A DNA stretch of 46,228 bases, taken from assembly GCA_045226335.1 (NCBI GenBank), contig JBGVCH010000087.1:1-46228 (forward strand), written 5' to 3'. Positions 23,783 through 33,124 of the stretch are shown in pieces (positions within the stretch are counted from its first letter, which is position 1; each line of letters opens with the position of its first letter). The notes below the pieces were generated by a model, which was not told where the DNA came from, made no database searches, and worked only from the letters and a program-made list of their open reading frames with translations. The translations under genes were made by a program, and so were the position numbers. Source of the stretch: RUG11272 sp045226335. GTDB lineage: Bacteria; Bacillota; Clostridia; Christensenellales; Aristaeellaceae.

Positions 23783-23825
23783 ACTATATATAGTGCTCTT
23801 TGTATAATATAATACTATATATAGT
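23783..23825. promoter_or_regulatory. Twin 12-bp palindromes around a TATAAT
   Basis: ACTATATATAGT is perfectly palindromic and occurs at 23783-23794 and 23814-23825, 31 bases (three helical turns) apart, each followed by GCT. A TATAAT (23803-23808) lies between them. This looks like a paired operator, but no gene starts within 700 bases downstream on the plus strand. Confidence 0.45.
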
Positions 23826-24244
23826 GCTTTGTGCGATCTTATTGACATTTCACCGCATCAGATCACTTCGCCATTTCTGATTCTACCGGACAGAATGCCG
23901 TTTCAAGGCTCATAGACCATAAAACAAGGATGTGCCGATTTGCCGACATGGCGTCTTGTCGATTGATCGGCTCTGTTTTTATGCGGCCGGAATCAAGTAT
24001 TGCGACGATATGGCAAACAGGAACTGTTCCGATCTGGTGTATCAGCTGATTTGATGCTGTGTGTTCAATGTGCCATGACATGGCGTTTTGCCTGAGTGTG
24101 CGTCGTTTGTCGCGGCGCGAAAACAGTTGTTCGTCACTCGGCGACAGCGTGCGAACAATCCTCTTTGGTGCCGCAGTCTTTTCGTTGAAAGTCAGCAGAT
24201 TGTATCATGTTGGCGATGAGGCAATACCAGCCCATATTGCGACA

Positions 24245-24272
24245 GGCCGAAGGCCATTTCCCGCAAGGGAAA
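24245..24272. repeat. GGCC-GAA-GGCC plus GCAA-loop hairpin, copy 2
   Basis: GGCC-GAA-GGCC (24245-24255) is followed by TTTCCC-GCAA-GGGAAA (24257-24272). Loop and first stem are identical to copy 1; the second stem differs on both arms in a paired way. Confidence 0.7.
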
Positions 24273-24455
24273 AAGATATGGCTCGTTTCATCACTCAGGC
24301 ATTCTGTGCAGCGCTCACTCCGAAGCGAAAAATCAGCTGTATGGCTCAGAATGCCGACAAGGTAGGGCAAATGCCCCTACACTATACAGAATCGCCCTAC
24401 CCCACCACCCAGCCGAATCAGCAGCTCATGTGCAGGAAAGTTCACCAATTTTGCC

Positions 24456-24485
24456 TTGCTCTGCCGGTGCTTTTCGTGATATAAT
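24456..24485 (+). promoter_or_regulatory. Candidate promoter for the hsd locus
   Basis: TATAAT (24480-24485) is preceded by TTGCTC (24456-24461) with an 18-base spacer, 68 bases before the hsdM start. Confidence 0.5.
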
Positions 24486-24553
24486 GCCCCTGAAGCGAAA
24501 ACTGCCACATAATTGTCAGGCATTGAATCAAAGCGATATACGGAGGACACAGT

Positions 24554-26053
24554 ATGATCACCGGAGAACTCCGCAATAAAGTCGATTCGATTTGGGATAC
24601 GATCTGGACGGGTGGCATCACCAGCCCCATTACAGCACTGGAGCAGATCACCTATCTGATGTTCATGAAGCTGCTGGACGACAATCAGATGAAAGCAGAG
24701 GCCAACGCGGCTGTTCTTGGCGTGCCGCTGATGAACAAGGTGTTCCGGGAAGGCATCTGTGTGATCAGCGAGAATCCGCGCATCGAGACAGAGTATGAGA
24801 ATCTTCGCTGGCATGTGTTCCACAACTTCGAGCCGGGCGATATGCTGACCAACATTCAGACCTATGTGTTCCCCTTCATCAAAACCATCGGTGAGGGCAA
24901 GGACACCGCGTTCAGCCGCTACATGAAGGATACGGTATTCCTGATCCCGACGCCCAAAGTGCTGGCCAAGGTTGTCGACGGCATCGACGCCATGGACATG
25001 AACAACAAGGATATCATGGGCGATGTGTACGAGTATCTGCTGGCCAAGATTGCCTCAGCCGGAGAAAACGGCCAGTTCCGCACGCCCAGGCATATCATCG
25101 ATATGATGGTTGAGCTGATGCAGCCCACGCTGAAGGATCGGATCGTGGATCCCGCCATGGGCAGCGCCGGCTTTTTGCTGGCCTCCGCAAAATATGTCAA
25201 CGTGCACCAAGGCAAGGACTTGATGCGCACCGACAACCTGAAGTACTTCAAGACCGAGATGTTCTCCGGCTTTGACACCGACCAGTCTATGCTGCGCATC
25301 GGCGCGATGAACATGATGCTGCACGGCGTGGAAGCCCCCAACATCCGCTATCAGGATTCCCTGTCGGCAGACAACACCGAGCGCGGTTCCTATTCGCTTT
25401 GCATGGCCAATCCGCCCTTCACCGGCAGTGTGTTTCAGGAGGAGATCAGCAAGGACCTGCTGGCCATGTGCAAGACGCGGAAGACGGAGCTGCTGTTCAT
25501 GGCGCTGTTCATCAAAATGCTGAAGGTCGGCGGGCGCTGCGCTTCCATTGTGCCGGACGGTGTGCTGTTCGGATCCAGCAGTGCACACAAGGCATTGCGG
25601 AGAGAGCTGGTAGAAAATCAGCAGCTGCGCGCTGTGATCTCTATGCCCAGCGGGGTGTTTAAGCCATATGCCGGTGTGAGCACAGCGGTCATTGTGTTCA
25701 CCAAGACCAATGCCGGCGGCACCGACAAAGTGTGGTTCTACGACATGCATGCCGACGGCTTCAGTCTGGACGACAAGCGTAATCCCATTGAGGCTAACGA
25801 CATTCCGGATATCATCGCCCGGTTCCACAATCTGGCCGATGAGGAAAGCCATGAGCGCACCGAGCAGAGCTTCTTTGTGCCGAAGCAGGAGATCGTGGAT
25901 AACGGCTATGATCTCTCCATCAACAAGTACAAGAAGACCGAATACAAGCCTGTGGAGTATCCGCCGACAGAGGACATTATCGCAGAGCTGGATCAGCTTG
26001 AAGGGCAGATCGCTGCTGAGATGGCGGAGCTAAAGAAGCTGCTGGGGCTGTGA
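24554..26053 (+). CDS. hsdM: Type I restriction-modification methyltransferase subunit
   Basis: Transfers a methyl group from SAM to adenine in the DNA site chosen by HsdS, within the HsdM2S complex. The 499 residues are full length and the start ATG 24554 follows GGAGG by 7 bases. The N-terminal HsdM_N helices (LRNKVDSIWDTIW, ITYLMFMKLLDD) precede the catalytic domain with the FRTPRHIIDMMVELM lead-in, SAM motif I DPAMGSAGFL (from Asp199) and the catalytic NPPF (286-289). Later GVFKPYAGVSTAVIVF and DGFSLDDKRNPI are typical of the family. No frameshift or missing motif is seen, so it should be active with HsdS. It is the first gene of the locus; its stop is 26 bases before hsdS. Confidence 0.95.
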   Translation: MITGELRNKVDSIWDTIWTGGITSPITALEQITYLMFMKLLDDNQMKAEANAAVLGVPLMNKVFREGICVISENPRIETEYENLRWHVFHNFEPGDMLTNIQTYVFPFIKTIGEGKDTAFSRYMKDTVFLIPTPKVLAKVVDGIDAMDMNNKDIMGDVYEYLLAKIASAGENGQFRTPRHIIDMMVELMQPTLKDRIVDPAMGSAGFLLASAKYVNVHQGKDLMRTDNLKYFKTEMFSGFDTDQSMLRIGAMNMMLHGVEAPNIRYQDSLSADNTERGSYSLCMANPPFTGSVFQEEISKDLLAMCKTRKTELLFMALFIKMLKVGGRCASIVPDGVLFGSSSAHKALRRELVENQQLRAVISMPSGVFKPYAGVSTAVIVFTKTNAGGTDKVWFYDMHADGFSLDDKRNPIEANDIPDIIARFHNLADEESHERTEQSFFVPKQEIVDNGYDLSINKYKKTEYKPVEYPPTEDIIAELDQLEGQIAAEMAELKKLLGL

Positions 26054-26079
26054 AATTCGGATTTGTGGGGGGTATAGCG

Positions 26080-27207
26080 ATGAAATTCCTACAGCTCTCC
26101 GAGGTATGCGCTATCAACATGGGGCAATCACCTGACTCGTCAAGCTATAACGATACCGGTGATGGTTTGCCATTTTTTCAAGGGAACGCCGACTTCGGGG
26201 ACAAACATCCGGTAACGCGTGTATGGTGTAGCGAGCCGACGAAGATTGCAAGGGCTGGGGACATCCTCATTTCAGTCCGTGCACCTATTGGTGCTATGAA
26301 CTATGCAAAAGAAACATGCTGCATCGGTCGTGGCCTTGCTGCAATAACTCCTGACAAGAAGCGTGTTTCTCCAGAATTCATCTTCTGGCTTCTCAAAGGG
26401 AAAAACGCTGAACTTAATAGCAAAGGGACCGGAAGCACATTCAAAGCAATAAGCCGAAAGGTACTTGAGGAAGTCTTGGTGCCGGACATCAGTTTGGAAC
26501 AGCAATCTGCTTACGCCACACGCTTGGAAACCATCTATGACATCATTCAAACACGCCAGCGCCAGCTCCGCGCCTTCGACACCCTCATCAAAGCCCGATT
26601 TGTCGAGATGTTTGGAGGATTGGAAGAAACAGTTAGCTTGTCTGATGTTGCGATTGTTACTGGTGGTTTGACGAAGAATGCAGATCGAAAAAAGCTTCCT
26701 TTGACGATGCCATATCTCAGAGTCGCCAATGTTTCCTTTGCAAATATCGATGTGTCAGAAATGCTTACCATTGGACTGACTGAAGAAGAAAGACAGAAGA
26801 CTATATTACATTATGGGGATCTGTTATTCGTTGAAGGTAACGGGAGCCCTGACCAAATTGGTCGAGTCGCGGTATGGCATGATGAGATAGTACCCTGTGT
26901 TCATCAAAATCACATTATCAAAGCACGCCTTGATGAATCAAAGATGCAACCAACGTTTGCTATGTACTACTTCATGTCACAGAGGGGACGAGAGCAGATA
27001 AAGAGGAAAGCGGTTTCAACATCTGGGCTATACACATTAAGCGTCTCAAAAATCGCTGACTTTGTTTTACCATGTCCCCCACTATCACAGCAAAAGGAGT
27101 TTTCTTCTTTCGTCTCCCAGGTCGACAAATCAAAAGCTGTCGTGCAGAAAGCGCTGGACAAAGCACAACTGCTGTTTGACAGTTTGATGCAGGAATACTT
27201 TGGGTGA
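26080..27207 (+). CDS. hsdS: Type I restriction-modification specificity subunit
   Basis: Recognises the bipartite DNA target for HsdM and HsdR. The start ATG 26080 lies 8 bases behind GGGGGG; GTG 26050 in the same frame would overlap hsdM. There are two Methylase_S target-recognition domains. TRD1 (about 1-150) has GDILISVRAPIGAMN and FKAISRKVLEEVLVPD. The first coiled spacer is EQQSAYATRLETIYDIIQTRQ. TRD2 (about 190-340) has MPYLRVANVSFANID, YGDLLFVEGNGSPDQIGR and STSGLYTLSVSKIADFVLP. The second spacer, FVSQVDKSKAVVQKALDKAQ, ends the protein. The 375 residues are typical. The A/T content is higher than in hsdM, as usual for recombining TRDs. No second hsdS or recombinase is nearby, so no phase-variation system is seen. 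The recognised sequence cannot be read off. Confidence 0.9.
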   Translation: MKFLQLSEVCAINMGQSPDSSSYNDTGDGLPFFQGNADFGDKHPVTRVWCSEPTKIARAGDILISVRAPIGAMNYAKETCCIGRGLAAITPDKKRVSPEFIFWLLKGKNAELNSKGTGSTFKAISRKVLEEVLVPDISLEQQSAYATRLETIYDIIQTRQRQLRAFDTLIKARFVEMFGGLEETVSLSDVAIVTGGLTKNADRKKLPLTMPYLRVANVSFANIDVSEMLTIGLTEEERQKTILHYGDLLFVEGNGSPDQIGRVAVWHDEIVPCVHQNHIIKARLDESKMQPTFAMYYFMSQRGREQIKRKAVSTSGLYTLSVSKIADFVLPCPPLSQQKEFSSFVSQVDKSKAVVQKALDKAQLLFDSLMQEYFG

Positions 27208-27233
27208 CAGTCCTGGAAAGTGAGTGACGCAGG

Positions 27234-27854
27234 ATGCAAGGGAAAACTCATCTGGTCGCCGGGATTGCAGCGGCCTATATGATCATGCAGCCCAAAAACC
27301 TGACCGATATCATCCTCACGACCGTCGGCGGCAGTATCGGCGGCGTGATGGCCGATCTCGACGTGAAAATCCAAACCGGCAGCGAGATCGCCAAAGAAAA
27401 AACCATGGACGCGCTGTATGGCGATATTCTGGCAGCTGCGCTATCCGCGACGCTGCTGACAGTGGACGCGATCACCGGCGGCTGTATTCTCCGTTCCATC
27501 GCGGAGCACAAGATCATGGCGCTCATCGGAGCCGGCTTGTTTGTCGTTCTGTGCGTCCTCGGCGTCCTGAGCAAGCCGCACAGGGGACGAACGCACTCTC
27601 TGCTGGCCCTGGTCTTATCGTCGGCATCCGTTTTCCTTATCCACAGGACCATCGGGATCGCCTTTGCCCTGGGGTATGGCACGCATTTGCTGCTGGATCT
27701 GCTGAACAAGAGCCCGATGAGGCTCCTGTATCCCCTGCAGACAAAGCTTTGCCTGAAACTGTGCTCTGGCAGCAAGCTGGCAAATGAGATCGTCCTGACC
27801 CTCTGCTGCTGTGTTATCGCACTGTATCTTTCACTGCTGTATGGTCGGGCGTGA
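27234..27854 (+). CDS. YdjM-like integral membrane metal-dependent hydrolase
   Basis: A 206-residue membrane protein of the YdjM/DUF457 family, predicted to hold a metal site at the membrane face. Conserved His/Asp motifs are GKTHLVAG at the N-terminus, GGVMADLDVK, PHRGRTHSLLAL and GYGTHLLLDLLN. Four to five hydrophobic helices are visible (about 28-45, 68-85, 95-115, 122-140, 180-200). Family members are called hydrolases by motif, and some are regulated by LexA in Enterobacteria; the substrate is unknown. It lies 26 bases after hsdS and 63 before the GmrSD-like gene, in the same direction, so it belongs to the same defence transcript. A membrane protein at this spot is not part of a standard type I system. 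Confidence 0.75.
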   Translation: MQGKTHLVAGIAAAYMIMQPKNLTDIILTTVGGSIGGVMADLDVKIQTGSEIAKEKTMDALYGDILAAALSATLLTVDAITGGCILRSIAEHKIMALIGAGLFVVLCVLGVLSKPHRGRTHSLLALVLSSASVFLIHRTIGIAFALGYGTHLLLDLLNKSPMRLLYPLQTKLCLKLCSGSKLANEIVLTLCCCVIALYLSLLYGRA

Positions 27855-27917
27855 CGCCTTGCAGTTTTTCGGTTGACAGAATTCGATTCTGATCTTGATA
27901 GAATGGAGAATGATCAC

Positions 27918-29630
27918 ATGGATGCAGGCAAAAGGACAATCAGCGAAATTTTCACTGGGAACAGGATTCTGGAAGTCCCTTTTTTCCAGCGTGCCTATGT
28001 CTGGAAAGAAGATAACTGGGAGCGGTTTCTTGAGGATCTGGAATATGTGTGCGCAACCGGCACATCGTATTTCATGGGCTCTTTGATCCTCAAGCAGCAA
28101 CCCACCCCGTCCGGCAGCAAGATCGGCGACATCCGACTTGTGATCGACGGCCAGCAGCGGCTCACGACCATCAGCGTCCTGATGAAAGTGTTGAGCCTGA
28201 AGGCAGATTCCGTCGAAGAGTTCAAAAGGGGTTTCTGCCTTGTGAAGGGCGATCCTGTGCTGAAGCACAATAAGAACGACGTGGCAGCGTTTGAACGGAT
28301 CATGAAGTTGGATAAGCTGGAAGAGCTTTCGGGCGATGACAGGATCACCCAGGCCTATCGCTATTTCGTGCAGAATGTCGATCCTGCCAAACTGGATTTC
28401 GACGTGATCTGCTATAAGGTGCTGTTCGTCGGGATCGATCTGGACCAGGATGACGATGAACAGCAGATCTTCGATACGATCAACTCCCTCGGCGTCACCC
28501 TGACCACGGCGGAACTGCTGAAGAACTACTTCTTTACCCGCAATGACCTGGATGCCTATCAGGAAGACTGGTTCGAGGTTTTCGAGAAGGACGATGAGAC
28601 GCGGGGTTATTGGGATACCGAGATCACGACGGGCCGCACAAAGCGCACCTACATCGATCTGTTCTTCTACTCGTTCCTGCTGATCAAGATCCAGGACGAC
28701 GCCTATAATCTGAGCGCAGACGAGAAGAACAAGTACTCCAAATTCGAACGGCTCTTTGAATCCTACAAATCCTTCATCAAGGACAAATGCAACAACGACC
28801 GGATCGGCATTCTCAGGGAGATCAGGGAGTATGCACTGGTGTTCCGGAACGCCATCAACCGCAATGTGATCTGGGCCGAGTTGCCCGCTGAGGCCGGTAT
28901 TGACAGGATCAACGCGGTCATCTTCCAGTTTGACACGAACACCCTCATCCCCTATGTGCTCTTCATTGAGAAGAATGTCCAGGACGCCGCGGTGAAAAAC
29001 GAGCTGTACGGCGCTCTGGAAGCCTACATCACCAAGCGGATCATTACACGCATGACTACAAAGAACTACAACCGGCTCTTTGCGGAACGCCTGATCCTAA
29101 ACAAAGTCCTCTCGAAGGATGCGTTCGTGAAATACATGGATGAGAGCGATGACGTGAACAATCGCATTCCGGGAGACGAAGAACTGATCCGGGCGTTCCA
29201 TGATTCCGTGCTGCTCAACCGTTACGCCACCGGCGTGCTTTATCTCATCGAGAGCAAAATCCGCAACCGGAATCTGCACTCCACCAGGTTGCTGGGCGTC
29301 GACAAATACAGCTTGGAGCACATGATGCCCAAGAAATGGCGCAACAACTGGAAAGTGGACGATGAGGGCTTCAACGCCGATCGGCGGGACTTTATGCTCC
29401 TGACGCTCGGCAACCTGACCATCATCCAGCAATCACTGAACGCTTCGATCCGAGATGCGAATTGGGCAACTAAAAAGGTCGGCATCGGATCCAGAGGCGG
29501 TCTGATCAAGTACGCTGAGGGCATTGAGACACTGTCCGACTATCTGAACTTGGATGAGTGGAACGAGGATCGGATCAATGAGCGTGCTGACTGGCTTGCA
29601 GAAAAAGCGCTGTCGATCTGGAAGATCTGA
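27918..29630 (+). CDS. DUF262/DUF1524 protein, GmrSD-like nuclease
   Basis: Resembles fused GmrS-GmrD type IV enzymes that cut modified phage DNA, using NTP hydrolysis by the DUF262 half. The start is taken as ATG 27918, 9 bases behind GGAG. The N-terminal DUF262 (ParB/Srx-like) domain shows RILEVPFFQRAYVW, then D77-G-Q-Q-R81 in VIDGQQRLTT and FDTINSLGVTLTTAELLKNY. A long helical middle follows (about 200-440). The C-terminal DUF1524 His-Me finger nuclease has His468 in LEHMMPKKW, then LTLGNLTIIQQSLNASI. The 570 residues match family size. Both catalytic motif sets are intact. It sits inside the hsd locus between the membrane protein and hsdR. Related DUF262 proteins also occur near type I systems. 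Confidence 0.85.
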   Translation: MDAGKRTISEIFTGNRILEVPFFQRAYVWKEDNWERFLEDLEYVCATGTSYFMGSLILKQQPTPSGSKIGDIRLVIDGQQRLTTISVLMKVLSLKADSVEEFKRGFCLVKGDPVLKHNKNDVAAFERIMKLDKLEELSGDDRITQAYRYFVQNVDPAKLDFDVICYKVLFVGIDLDQDDDEQQIFDTINSLGVTLTTAELLKNYFFTRNDLDAYQEDWFEVFEKDDETRGYWDTEITTGRTKRTYIDLFFYSFLLIKIQDDAYNLSADEKNKYSKFERLFESYKSFIKDKCNNDRIGILREIREYALVFRNAINRNVIWAELPAEAGIDRINAVIFQFDTNTLIPYVLFIEKNVQDAAVKNELYGALEAYITKRIITRMTTKNYNRLFAERLILNKVLSKDAFVKYMDESDDVNNRIPGDEELIRAFHDSVLLNRYATGVLYLIESKIRNRNLHSTRLLGVDKYSLEHMMPKKWRNNWKVDDEGFNADRRDFMLLTLGNLTIIQQSLNASIRDANWATKKVGIGSRGGLIKYAEGIETLSDYLNLDEWNEDRINERADWLAEKALSIWKI

Positions 29631-29675
29631 CCTGCATGACCTCATTGCCCATTAATCTGCACGAGGTGAAACATC

Positions 29676-31241
29676 ATGACCACCGGCCAGCTGACTGCCA
29701 AACTGAACACCGCTGCCAATGAGACCGTTCCCGCGATTCGGGCCGGATTATGCCGGGAAGTGCTTTGCGATGCGGTGGATCTGATCTATGAGTGGGCGCA
29801 TGTGCCGAAGCCGAAGGGCGCTTCCATGCTGGAGCTCATCGACAGCACGGTTGTGTCCTCCTTCGTCGACGATGCCGACATGGTGAACAGCCTGCACTAT
29901 GTCCGCATCCTGGGCATGAACGCCAGGCATGGCCGCAGCGTGCACAAGAAGGAAGCGCAGTTGGCGCTGGACAATGTCACATGGCTTGTCGGTCTGATCC
30001 TCGCCAGAGAGACAGGCACCGATGCAGGCTATCACAAGCCGACTTACATGAGCGAAGCCGCCACGCGACGCCTGTATGTCGATCTGTACCTGAAGGAAGC
30101 CGGATGGGATGTGCTGGAAACAGAGAATCAAGCGCTCCCGGGCAAGGCCGGTATCGAGATCGAAGTGCACGGTATGCCCAATCCGCAGGGCAAAGGCTAC
30201 TGTGACTATGTGCTCTACGGCAGAGACGGCAAACCGCTGGCCATCGTCGAAGTGAAAAAGACCTCTGTCACCAAGGAAACCGGCCGGCATCAGGTGGACC
30301 TGTACGCTGAGTGCATGAAGGCCGTGTACGGCTATAAGCCCATCATGTACTACACCAACGGTTATTCCACCAGCATCATCGACGGCATCTACCCGGATCG
30401 CGAAGTGATCGCCTTCCACTCTCTGGAAGATTTGGAGCTGATGATGCAGCGCCGGTCCAGAGGCAATATCACCGATCTGACGATCAACGATGAGATCACC
30501 GGTCGGCCCTATCAGAAAATCGCTATCACGAATGTCTGTGAGTGGCTGAACGACAAACATCGGCGCGGCCTGATCGTCATGGCCACCGGCACCGGCAAGA
30601 CCCGTCTCGCCATCTCGCTGGTAGACATTCTGGCCCGGAACGGCTGGGTGAAGAATGTGCTGTTCCTGGCGGATCGGACCGCACTGGTCAATCAGGCGAA
30701 GCGGAATTTCGCCATGCTGATGCCCAACATGAGCATCTGTGAACTGAGCGCCAACGGCGAGAAGGACTACAACGCCCGGCTGATGTTCTGCACCTACCAG
30801 ACGATGATCAACTACATCGACGCCGAGGACAAACGCTTCTCCACGGGGCGATTCGACCTGATCATCATCGATGAGGCGCATCGCAGCATCTTCAACCGTT
30901 ACGGAACCATCTTCCGCTATTTCGACAGCTTCCTCATCGGCCTGACCGCCACACCGAAGAATGAAGTGGACGCTAACACCTACCGGATCTTCGGCTGTGA
31001 GGCCGGTGTGCCCAACTACGACTACGGATTGGAAGAGGCGATCAAGGATAAGTATCTGGTTGGCTATCATGTCATCAATCGGACTTCCAAGCTGATGCAG
31101 GAAGGCATCAAGTATACACATTCATCGGGACTTAACACCTACGTCAGAAATACCAATTTGCTACCTTGCGGAATCCATCGCCATCTGAATTGTTCTCTGA
31201 GCTCATCATCGGCGCAAACCAAGCCCGATGTGTTGACTTGA
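29676..31241 (+). pseudogene. hsdR: Type I restriction subunit HsdR, truncated after the first helicase half
   Basis: HsdR normally has about 1,000 residues: a nuclease, two helicase lobes and a C-terminal helical part. Here the frame starts normally (ATG 29676 behind GAGGTGA). It has an N-terminal DUF4145-like region, the PD-(D/E)XK nuclease (GYCDYVLYGRDGKPLAIVEVKK, about 177-197), Walker A MATGTGKTR (302-310), DEAH (399-402) and the TATP motif in LIGLTATPKNE. Family sequence runs to about QEGIKYTH (near base 31115) and then gives way to about 40 unrelated residues before a stop. Helicase motifs IV-VI and the C-terminal part are missing and are not found elsewhere in the window. The downstream DNA carries an opposite-strand helicase fragment. 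The restriction activity is almost certainly lost. Confidence 0.8.
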
Positions 31242-32685
31242 ATTTTCTCCATGCGCTGTCGGATTTCGAACCAGATGCTGAATGCAGATCGGCATCTGTA
31301 TAGGTGTCACCCACTTTGAGCTCACAATCATGCCATTTCACAAGCCGCTGCACCTGGGTTTCATTGCCATGCGCTCCGCTGCGCTCCATCAGGTCGAACA
31401 AAACCGCGCCGGGCGGAGTGGGCAGGACTTCGATTTTTGCACCCAACGGCACATAGCGATCAAGCATTTGAGAGAACACGCCGGGATACTTCTCAATGTC
31501 GATGAACAGGTGATAGGTATAGTCTTCAGCACAATCCGCGTTACGAATAATGCCCCTGAAGATCATCTGCTCGATCTCTGCAAAAAGCGAACGGCACATG
31601 GTGTCCTGCAATTCTTCAGCGTGTCTTTTCGCGAACCTGTCCAGAATCTCGCTCTGTGATTTCATCAGGTCAATAGGCGTCTCTGGCGGGAAGGCTACCC
31701 TTGTACTGTATGGCTTCCATCTCTCATTGACATCCACCAACTGCCTGAGTTCATCGTCTTTGTCTCCTTTGGACCCGCTTGGATTCGTTGGATTACCCGG
31801 GGCATACTGTCCTTGCTTGTCCTGCTTGTCGATATCGCGCAGATACTCATCCAGCAGGCAGCGGAAATACACCCATTCAGGGAAGCGATTCATGCCGATC
31901 TGAACAATATGCTTGGCTTCTTTGAAATTGTTCTTACCGACGATGTCACCGAAATAGTCACTGTTCGGCGCACCGATCATGTCTTTCAGTCTCTCCCTGT
32001 GATCCTGATAGGTAAACAGCACCCAGTTCGGGTCTTTTCTGATCCCATGTGTGTCGACATACTGCCTGACAGTGCGGCCAACCATCTTCACATAGTCGTC
32101 CGAGCTATCCAACTTGCTCCGTGTAGTATTGAGATTGATGATCTTGATTCTCAGATGATTCAGCGGTCGTTTTGTCTGGCAGTCATCCCTGAAATCGTAC
32201 TCATCCAACAGATACTCCGGTGATATTTCCGCTGTGCCGTCCAAAATGATCACCTTGGCCGGAATGCCCTGAATACAATGCCGGTTGTCTGTCATCGTGG
32301 CAATCATCGCGTTGTATTGTGTTCTGTTCTCTTCCCTGCTTACCAGGTTGCTGCACACAAGTCCCGGCGCTCTCTCCATATCCAGTATGGCGTGGATACT
32401 CTGGAAGATCTGCTTGGACCCTCTGCCGGAAACGCTCTCCTCGAGTCTCATTCGACTCCGGCCGATTTCATTCAGCACATCGATCTCATCGTTCTCCACC
32501 TCACTGTGGTAACTGTCAAAATCCGGCTTCCACAGAAAACGATACCGCGGGAGTTCAGTGAGGTTATCCTGCGTTTCAGTGATCAGCACTTCACAATCGC
32601 GGGCAAGCAGCCCTAGTGTATAACCGATGCCGGACTGGACTCCCTGGAATGTTCCGTTGAGCGCTGCATTGATATTGCCCAGCAC
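31144..32685 (-). pseudogene. Helicase-like fragment inserted opposite to hsdR
   Basis: The 513 codons run against the hsd genes and overlap the last 98 bases of the hsdR frame. The frame begins at GTG 32685 with no ribosome binding site. It is open about 45 bases further upstream (AIGIDGT before the GTG) until a TGA, which suggests the true N-terminus was cut off. Features in common with DEAD/DEAH-type helicase C-terminal lobes of mobile elements are VIILDGTAEISPEYL, HLRIKIINLNTTRSKL and FTYQDHRERLKDM. A P-loop (GxGKT) is missing; GVQSGIGYTLG near the start may be a decayed trace of it. GC is low, like the rest of the island. It looks like the 3' part of a gene carried in by a mobile element. 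No transposase or inverted ends were found. Confidence 0.5.
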
Positions 32686-32718
32686 TGTTCCGTCAATGCC
32701 GATAGCAGTTTGCCATCA

Positions 32719-33111
32719 ATGCGAGAAAACATGATGCATCGGAAGTATGGTCGCCATAATGAGGAGATCACTCACCCGGAAACCGTCTGTGCAGAAAACG
32801 CGGAGGAAGCGGAACAGACAGTCCGCGACAATGTGGAAACCCCGGACTTCATTCGCCGCATGCTGCGCGGGGACTTTGCCGCCGACCCGGTTGATCCCCA
32901 CGTTTTCAGCGTGGTGGAGATCAAGCCTACCGATGCGGAAATTCAGGCGGTCAGGAACTGGGCGGCCAATGCGGTCGCCTCCATGGCCTGCGAGGACACT
33001 GAGTTCGTTTACCGTACCGCCACCCGTGAGGACATTGAAGACACCTTCACCCACTGGATTCTGGAGCAACAGAATAATCATCCCGTCCCGGATGCTAATA
33101 TATCAAGTTAA
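32719..33111 (+). CDS. Small acidic protein of unknown function
   Basis: About 130 residues from ATG 32719; the frame is open a little further upstream and has no clear ribosome binding site, so this could also be the tail of a broken gene. The sequence is acidic and helical (ETVCAENAEEAEQTVRDN, PTDAEIQAVRNWAANAVASM, TREDIEDTFTHWILEQQNN). Base 3 composition is GC-rich in this frame, which argues that it is or was coding. It does not resemble the missing part of HsdR. It follows the helicase fragment divergently and precedes another small gene by 13 bases. Confidence 0.4.
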   Translation: MRENMMHRKYGRHNEEITHPETVCAENAEEAEQTVRDNVETPDFIRRMLRGDFAADPVDPHVFSVVEIKPTDAEIQAVRNWAANAVASMACEDTEFVYRTATREDIEDTFTHWILEQQNNHPVPDANISS

Positions 33112-33124
33112 TGTATTACCCAGC

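Larger units (their letters stand above)
22694..24553. other. Gene-free, hairpin-rich low-GC stretch before the restriction-modification locus
   Basis: About 1.86 kb with no open frame that has a ribosome binding site, recognisable motifs or sensible composition. The frames present (for example 70, 87 and 141 codons) are biased by the repeats. What it does hold is many inverted and dispersed repeats, listed separately, and near its right end the promoter for hsdM. Base composition is clearly more A/T-rich than the flanking housekeeping genes, which fits acquired DNA. Confidence 0.7.

Noticed and set aside
22963..24484. Small open frames of 70-141 codons in the hairpin-rich stretch
   Set aside because: No ribosome binding sites, no family motifs, and the frames cross inverted repeats.
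22694..24553. Possible CRISPR array in the repeat-rich stretch
   Set aside because: Repeats are few, of different families and irregularly spaced; no regular repeat-spacer pattern and no cas genes.
31144..32685. Transposon insertion as the cause of the hsdR break
   Set aside because: No transposase, terminal inverted repeats or target duplication could be found, so only an insertion or rearrangement of unknown type is claimed.
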